Position numbers and translations under genes: made by a program
Notes under the pieces: generated by a model
What the model saw: the letters and a program-made list of their open reading frames with translations, nothing else
Database searches by the model: none
Told to the model about the DNA's origin: nothing
Shown here: positions 59,414-64,000 of the stretch, piece by piece
Numbering within the stretch: position 1 is the stretch's first letter
Layout of the letters: each line of letters starts with the position of its first letter
NCBI GenBank assembly: GCA_038501625.1
Contig: JAZAYU010000052.1
Coordinates: 4,059,955-4,123,954, forward strand
Reading direction: 5' to 3'
Length of the DNA stretch: 64,000 nt
Source: Corbicula japonica
Lineage: Eukaryota > Mollusca > Bivalvia > Venerida > Cyrenidae

Positions 59414-60090
59414 TTTACGCTTGACTATTCAAGAATAGGGGAGCTATCCTACTTAACCGTCATCATCATCAACATTGGCTTTGCCATGGTGTCAGTTAAC
59501 CCTTTCCTCCATAAATATACATTTTTACGCATGGGCAATCAGTGTAGATCCAGATCAGCCGGCACATTCATGCCATCTGATTAGGATTTGCACTGATCGC
59601 ATTTTGGTCAGAAATAACCTATCGAATCAAAAAGCGAACAGTGCAGATCCTGATCAGACGGCCGGATGTGCTGGCTGACCTGGATCTATACTGTTCGATC
59701 ATGCCATAAAGGTATGTATACAGGGGAAAGGGTTAAAGTTTTAATGAACTTGGTCCATAATTTTGAAAGTACTTGAGGTATTAACTTGATACTTGGAATA
59801 TTCCCCATCATTATCCACAATACCCATAACTCTCCTACAAATGATTTTCAAGTTATCCCCCTTTGCACTAAAATTTTGTGTTAACCATAATATTCATAAC
59901 TTTGGAACAACTTAAGATATCTACTTGAAACTTGGAATATATAGTTCCCATCAAAATCTACATCATTTGTAGCAAGACTCATAACACTTCTAATTTTTTA
60001 AGCAGTTATGTCATGTTCTTTTCAATTGCATTTATTTCAAATTAATTGAATAGTAGAGCATGCTGTCTCCACTAACAGCTCTTGTGTTGA
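59414..60090. mobile_element. Pearl/Helentron-like element 3, split by M1
   Basis: Starts TTTTTACGCTTGACTATTCA AGAATAGGGGAGCTATCCTAC (compare 41088), has core-like CATAACTCTCCTACAAATGA, CATAACTTTGGAACAACTTA, and ends CTAACAGCTCTTGTG. The M1 copy at 59496-59736 sits inside. Confidence 0.6.
59496..59736 (-). mobile_element. M1 MITE inserted at TTAA in pearl-like element 3
   Basis: Flanks read GTGTCAG|TTAACCC .. GGGTTAA|AGTTTTAATG, so TTAA is shared at both sides. Centre GGTCAGAAATAACC; both hairpins intact. Confidence 0.95.
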
Positions 60091-62218
60091 GTGTACTGGT
60101 AATTCAGGCCCTTGATTTATTATTGGACAAGTTGAAATCTTTTGCAATTCAATTGAAAAAGTGAAACCTGTTTTTCTCTATACTTTTGTGATTCAATATT
60201 TTCACTCTTTAATTAAAAATGCTTGAACGAACATCTTTTTATGTCATCTGTATATATTTGCCAAATGTTTTAGGATAATTATACACCCTTGCATCATTTA
60301 AAGAAGATTTATTTATATGGACTGCCTTTAAGGCTTAGTTTACCATATATTCCCTATTAAACACCCTGTTGGGGTGTTGCATTTTTTTTAATTCATCATA
60401 AATCTTTCCCCTTTTAAATTGATTATATATCCTATTTTGGTATGTATGATCTTAATTGCGATATTATATGTATAATTTACTTGATTGAAAGTAACTGATT
60501 AAACTTTATGCATTTTTGTTAAATTTTGATGTTCTGTTTTTCTTTAAAATCATGAGGGGCATTAAATAGGGGTTTTAAAGTAGCCAATCTGATACAGAAG
60601 GTGTACAGTATTTAAACTTTGTTGACAGTTGTAATAGAAATAAAAAAGGATTATTGTTTTACATTTTTACTGATAAAAATTTTGAAAATAGTGTACTTTT
60701 CATTTAATTGCGACAAAACTGACAGCTTCAGCTGTTAACCTGTGCTATTCCGACGTCGTGATCCTGCTGGCAAAATCTGCTTGTGAAGATGCTTTTGTGT
60801 CAGTTAATGATGTATACAACACAGTTAAAATTGTGCTTTCATTGTTAGAATTATTTGGAGAGCATTAAAAAGTTATCATCGTTAAAAAGTTCAATTGAAA
60901 ATCCTTGAAGCCATGTTTAACAGAGGATTTACAAAACCAAATTGCATAGAGGGGAAATTAAATAGATCCAACTAGACTATTGATCATCAAACATGTTGAT
61001 AAAATGATACCCCTTTAGTTTTGAAAAGAAAGTTTTTCAAGATACCTCGCCAAGAGTGAGACATCAAGGATGTGTAATGTTGTTTAATTTACAGCAGATA
61101 AGATCAGACATTATTTGATGGTAAACATTAAACGAGAGCTACCAAATTACCTAATTAAACGAGGACAACCATGTACAAGTAATAAAGACACAAATGTGAA
61201 AAATTAATTAGAATATGGAATGTATGTAAAGCAAGCCGACAATGTCATGATAGTCTTGTAAAAGTGCAGAAAAAGATGGTTCGACAATGCAAAACAATTA
61301 ACTTTCTTGGAATATCAAGTTGTGGTGAATTTTCTTAACAGACCTTTAATTTAAACATTTTTTTTTTCAAATGGTTTGACATAATATTTTTTGTAGTAAA
61401 ATGAACAACTGGAATATGGAAAATGAGTAAAATTTTGATCTAATAAGTGAATGAATTATTGTGAAAGAAAATGTTGATTATACTGTGACACTTCGTGTTA
61501 AAGTGGCCAAAAGAATGTGCTGCAAATACAATTAGTGGTAGCAAAGTTAATAATTTAAGCTGAAATACCTAAGCTATTTCAATATTTTATTTTGGCTCTG
61601 GTAGTATTATTCAGTTTAGATAATAGGAGAAAGTTTGGATTAGCTACTTGACGGTAAAGTTACGATACTTTTGCATTATCATAAACAAATAGTATGAAAG
61701 CTACCGGTACCCTGGAAAAATAGGTTAACACTGGAAACCAATCTTTTAACAAATACTGAAAAATTTCAGTAAGATCAGATATTTGTCACAAGGAAAACTT
61801 TGAATTACAACAATATCGCAGAGTTAAAATGTTTAAATTACTCTGACTGACTTTTAAACATTGAAAAGGAAACTTATACCAGAAAAAGGAAATTTTATAT
61901 GAAATTTTTAACTTAAAGCATTTTCTGTATTTTTTGCTCAACAAAAAACGAAATCTTGGATTATTTAAACAATTTGAAACATGCAATCTGGGGGGATTTT
62001 AACTTGAAAATAAAATCTTGGAATATAACCAAAAGTTTGAACATGTGGACTACATTCAATCGAGTCCGAATAAAGTGTAAGTTTTTGGAATTTGTTATGA
62101 CTATAATGTAGATAATTTTTTATGAAATATACTGCTGTATATAAAAAGATTTGTGAGCCCTATACTTCAATTTAGTGTTGTTGTTGTTCAAATTTGTGGA
62201 CAATTAGAGAAAGTCTAT
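60091..62218. other. Repeat-poor stretch, no gene assigned
   Basis: No copy of any repeat family of this window for ~2.1 kb. A frame at 60735-60868 (+), after a possible acceptor CAGCTTCAG, reads SDVVILLAKSACEDAFVSVN and ends LLELFGEH before a stop; its GC content is above the surroundings. No family recognised and it is not claimed as an exon. Confidence 0.35.
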
Positions 62219-62219
62219 G

Positions 62220-62466
62220 TTAACCCTTTCCTCTATATATACACCTTTATGGCGTGGGCAAACAGTGTAGATCCAGACAAGATGGCACATCCATGCTTTC
62301 TGATCAGGATCTGCACTGTTCACTTTTTGAATTATTTGGTTATTTCTGACCAAAAAGGGAACAGTGCACATCCTGAGCAGATGGCATGGATGTGCTGTCT
62401 GATCTGGATCTACACTGGTAACACACATGTAAAAAGGTTAATAATATTATATTGAGTACAGGGTTA
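62220..62466 (+). mobile_element. M1 MITE, full length
   Basis: TTAACCCTTTCCTCTATATA left end, centre GGTTATTTCTGACCAAAA, last arm GATCTGGATCTACACTGG; the right end is degraded (TTGAGTACAGGGTTAA). Confidence 0.9.
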
Positions 62467-62475
62467 ACTTGTCAG

Positions 62476-64000
62476 TACACTGCAACTCCATTACTGTGGT
62501 ATCATTTTATTTAGCGATGGCTTAATTTTCGCGTATTTCGCGCTCGGGCCAGTGTGCGAATTTAAAACCTACGCTAAATTTTAACCATATAGTTCCACAT
62601 ATGTATCCGGAACGTGGTAACGTCCGAATTTCCCTACACTTTGTTTTAAGTTCCCCGTATCGATATTTTATATGAATTTGAAGTATTGAATAATTATATT
62701 CATAAAGGAAATAAAATAAGTTATTACTGTTGAATTTCTTTTGGAATATTTTTTAATGTTACTTTAAAACTGTAACGAAAAATTAAGTCCGTGCATTTAG
62801 GTCAGAATAAGTCACATTTTACCGAACAGCATCGTTGTCATCTCATTCAGTTTATTTTGACACTTTTTTAAATTAATAAACCCTTTAAATTGTTTTACAA
62901 TTTATTGACACTTATGAACATAAAACAGGTATGCAATTTAACAATTATGTTATGAATGGTCCAGATAGATGGATCATACGGGTTTCCTGTCAATCGGCGG
63001 CGCCGAATAAACAGCAGTCCGATAATTGACTAACAAAGGAAGTGGTAGTTGATAGGGGCCAACTGACACATGGTTAGCTCACGTGTTCAAATAAACAAAG
63101 GGTAACAATAACAGATCGGTCAGATATAGATTGTAATAATGATTTTGGTTAATTTTTTTTTTTTTGAAAATTGGTTTTACGCGAATTTACGTCCTCGCGA
63201 AACAGTCTTTTTCGGCGATTGTGCGAAATTTCGTGCCAGCGAAATTAAATGATACCACAGTATATCGCGGACCTCGGGGTCCAAGCCTGCCAACCGCAAT
63301 ATAAACGGAGCGCGATATAAGTAAATAATCATGCATAATCAGTGAGAATTCATTTGTTTTGGCCGTCAGATACATGTATATCGCGGTGTTGCGTAATTAA
63401 CACGCCGCGAAATTTACGAGTACATCAGGGAGTACATTCCATGCTGGACAAATTTTTTTAAAACAACTTTTTTTTTATAATATATTAAGATTAATTTTTA
63501 ATAAAAAGAAATTAATAAATATACAAACAAAGATCGCCGTCATAAATTTCCAACGGTGCCGTATTATTGTTTTTTGTACTTTCAACTGATTGACAATCTG
63601 TTGGTCGTTCATGGTCGGCGATGTTAGGTGGTCGTCGTCCGTCGTTTACCAGCTTGATATGTCGATGAGCAGGTAATGTCAAAACAATAAACTGTTCTGA
63701 TGTTTCCGGCTCAATGTCTATTATGGTTAGCAAGTTGCATTAATTGTCGCTAATTTGCGGTTTGTCTCGTGAACAAAATTCTGCCAGTACTGTATCAGCT
63801 TGGTGTTTTTCGCACCTATTGTTCGTCACAATGGGGGTTTCATTTCAAATCAAAAGCAACAGAATTGATAATAAACCTTTTATTTATTTTCATACGTTTG
63901 ATGTTAAATTGTATCTGATGGTGAACGTGTACATCGCCTCTTAAATCCCTGCATACAAAATGTAATAAACAGCCTTCGCCGAAATGACGTAATACGACAC
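62476..64000. mobile_element. Pogo/Tigger-like element, copy 2 (interrupted; runs off the window)
   Basis: TACACTGCAACTCCATTA at 62476-62493, then an insertion, then TATCGCGGACCTCGGGGTCC from 63263 to the window end, colinear with 27064-27815. The frame at 63744-63944 parallels the one at 27572-27754. The right terminus lies beyond 64000. Confidence 0.8.
62492..63262. mobile_element. TACTGTGGTAT-family transposon nested in the pogo-like element
   Basis: Termini TACTGTGGTATCATTTTATT and complement TACTGTGGTATCATTTAATT, TA at both junctions, ~770 bp, no transposase. Removing it with one TA gives CCATTATATCGCGGACC, matching the uninterrupted copy at 27070 (TCATTATATTGCGGACC). Confidence 0.9.

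Overview
The window is eukaryotic nuclear DNA: AT-rich, intron- and repeat-dominated, almost without long coding ORFs. It is most likely from a bivalve mollusc. Evidence for this is the presence of pearl/Helentron-like elements (about 160-175 bp tandem cores plus a CCGT-type microsatellite, known mainly from bivalves) and a metazoan Rab27-effector gene. Species cannot be named from sequence alone.

Gene content. One protein-coding gene is clear, on the + strand in the right third. Three consecutive coding exons (first exon present in two copies, 44845-44954 and 48824-48933; then 53741-53962 and 56851-56981) join in matching phases. They encode the N-terminal Rab-binding domain of a Slac2/exophilin protein (MyRIP/melanophilin type): SHD1 helix, four-CxxC FYVE-related zinc finger, then SHD2 with the FGSAKV motif. 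The rest of the gene must lie beyond 64000, and noncoding 5' exons may lie upstream (candidates at 21473-21593 and 36438-36574). One tRNA-Thr(AGT) gene lies on the minus strand at 9009-9082.

Layout. 1-9 kb: foldback MITE, pearl-like fragment, a 1-kb TA-flanked transposon, and a 672-bp direct duplication. 9-13 kb: tRNA, AT microsatellite, largely featureless. 13.5-16.9 kb: a 3-kb pyrimidine-strand simple-repeat field with a recurrent ~90-bp block. 19-23 kb: the first dense patch of family M1, a MITE with termini TTAACCCTTTCCTCCATA and its complement. 23.6-27 kb: a 22-bp-monomer satellite split by a hAT-like element. 27-28 kb: pogo/Tigger-like element, with a second copy at 62.5-64 kb. 29.7-32.1 kb: pearl-like element split by another pogo-like element. 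32.2-33.5 kb: M1 copies and a 107-bp tandem array formed from the right half of M1. 34.6-35.1 kb: two tRNA-derived SINEs. 41.1-43.7 kb: a second pearl-like element with an 850-bp CA/CAA tract. 44.0-51.6 kb: two near-identical 3.5-kb blocks meeting at a 500-N gap, each holding coding exon 1 and a 43-bp minisatellite. 51.7-60 kb: exons 2 and 3 among many M1 copies. 60.1-62.2 kb: a repeat-poor stretch.

Most notable: (1) the minisatellite after exon 1 is made from the exon end plus its 5' splice site, so the intron carries dozens of splice-donor copies; (2) the exon 1 duplication abuts an N gap on both sides, so it may be an assembly false duplication; (3) the 3' splice site of exon 3 is duplicated 67 bp upstream, and its use would hit an early stop; (4) M1 occurs about 35 times in 64 kb and has seeded a satellite. 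No new enzymatic or defence system was found.
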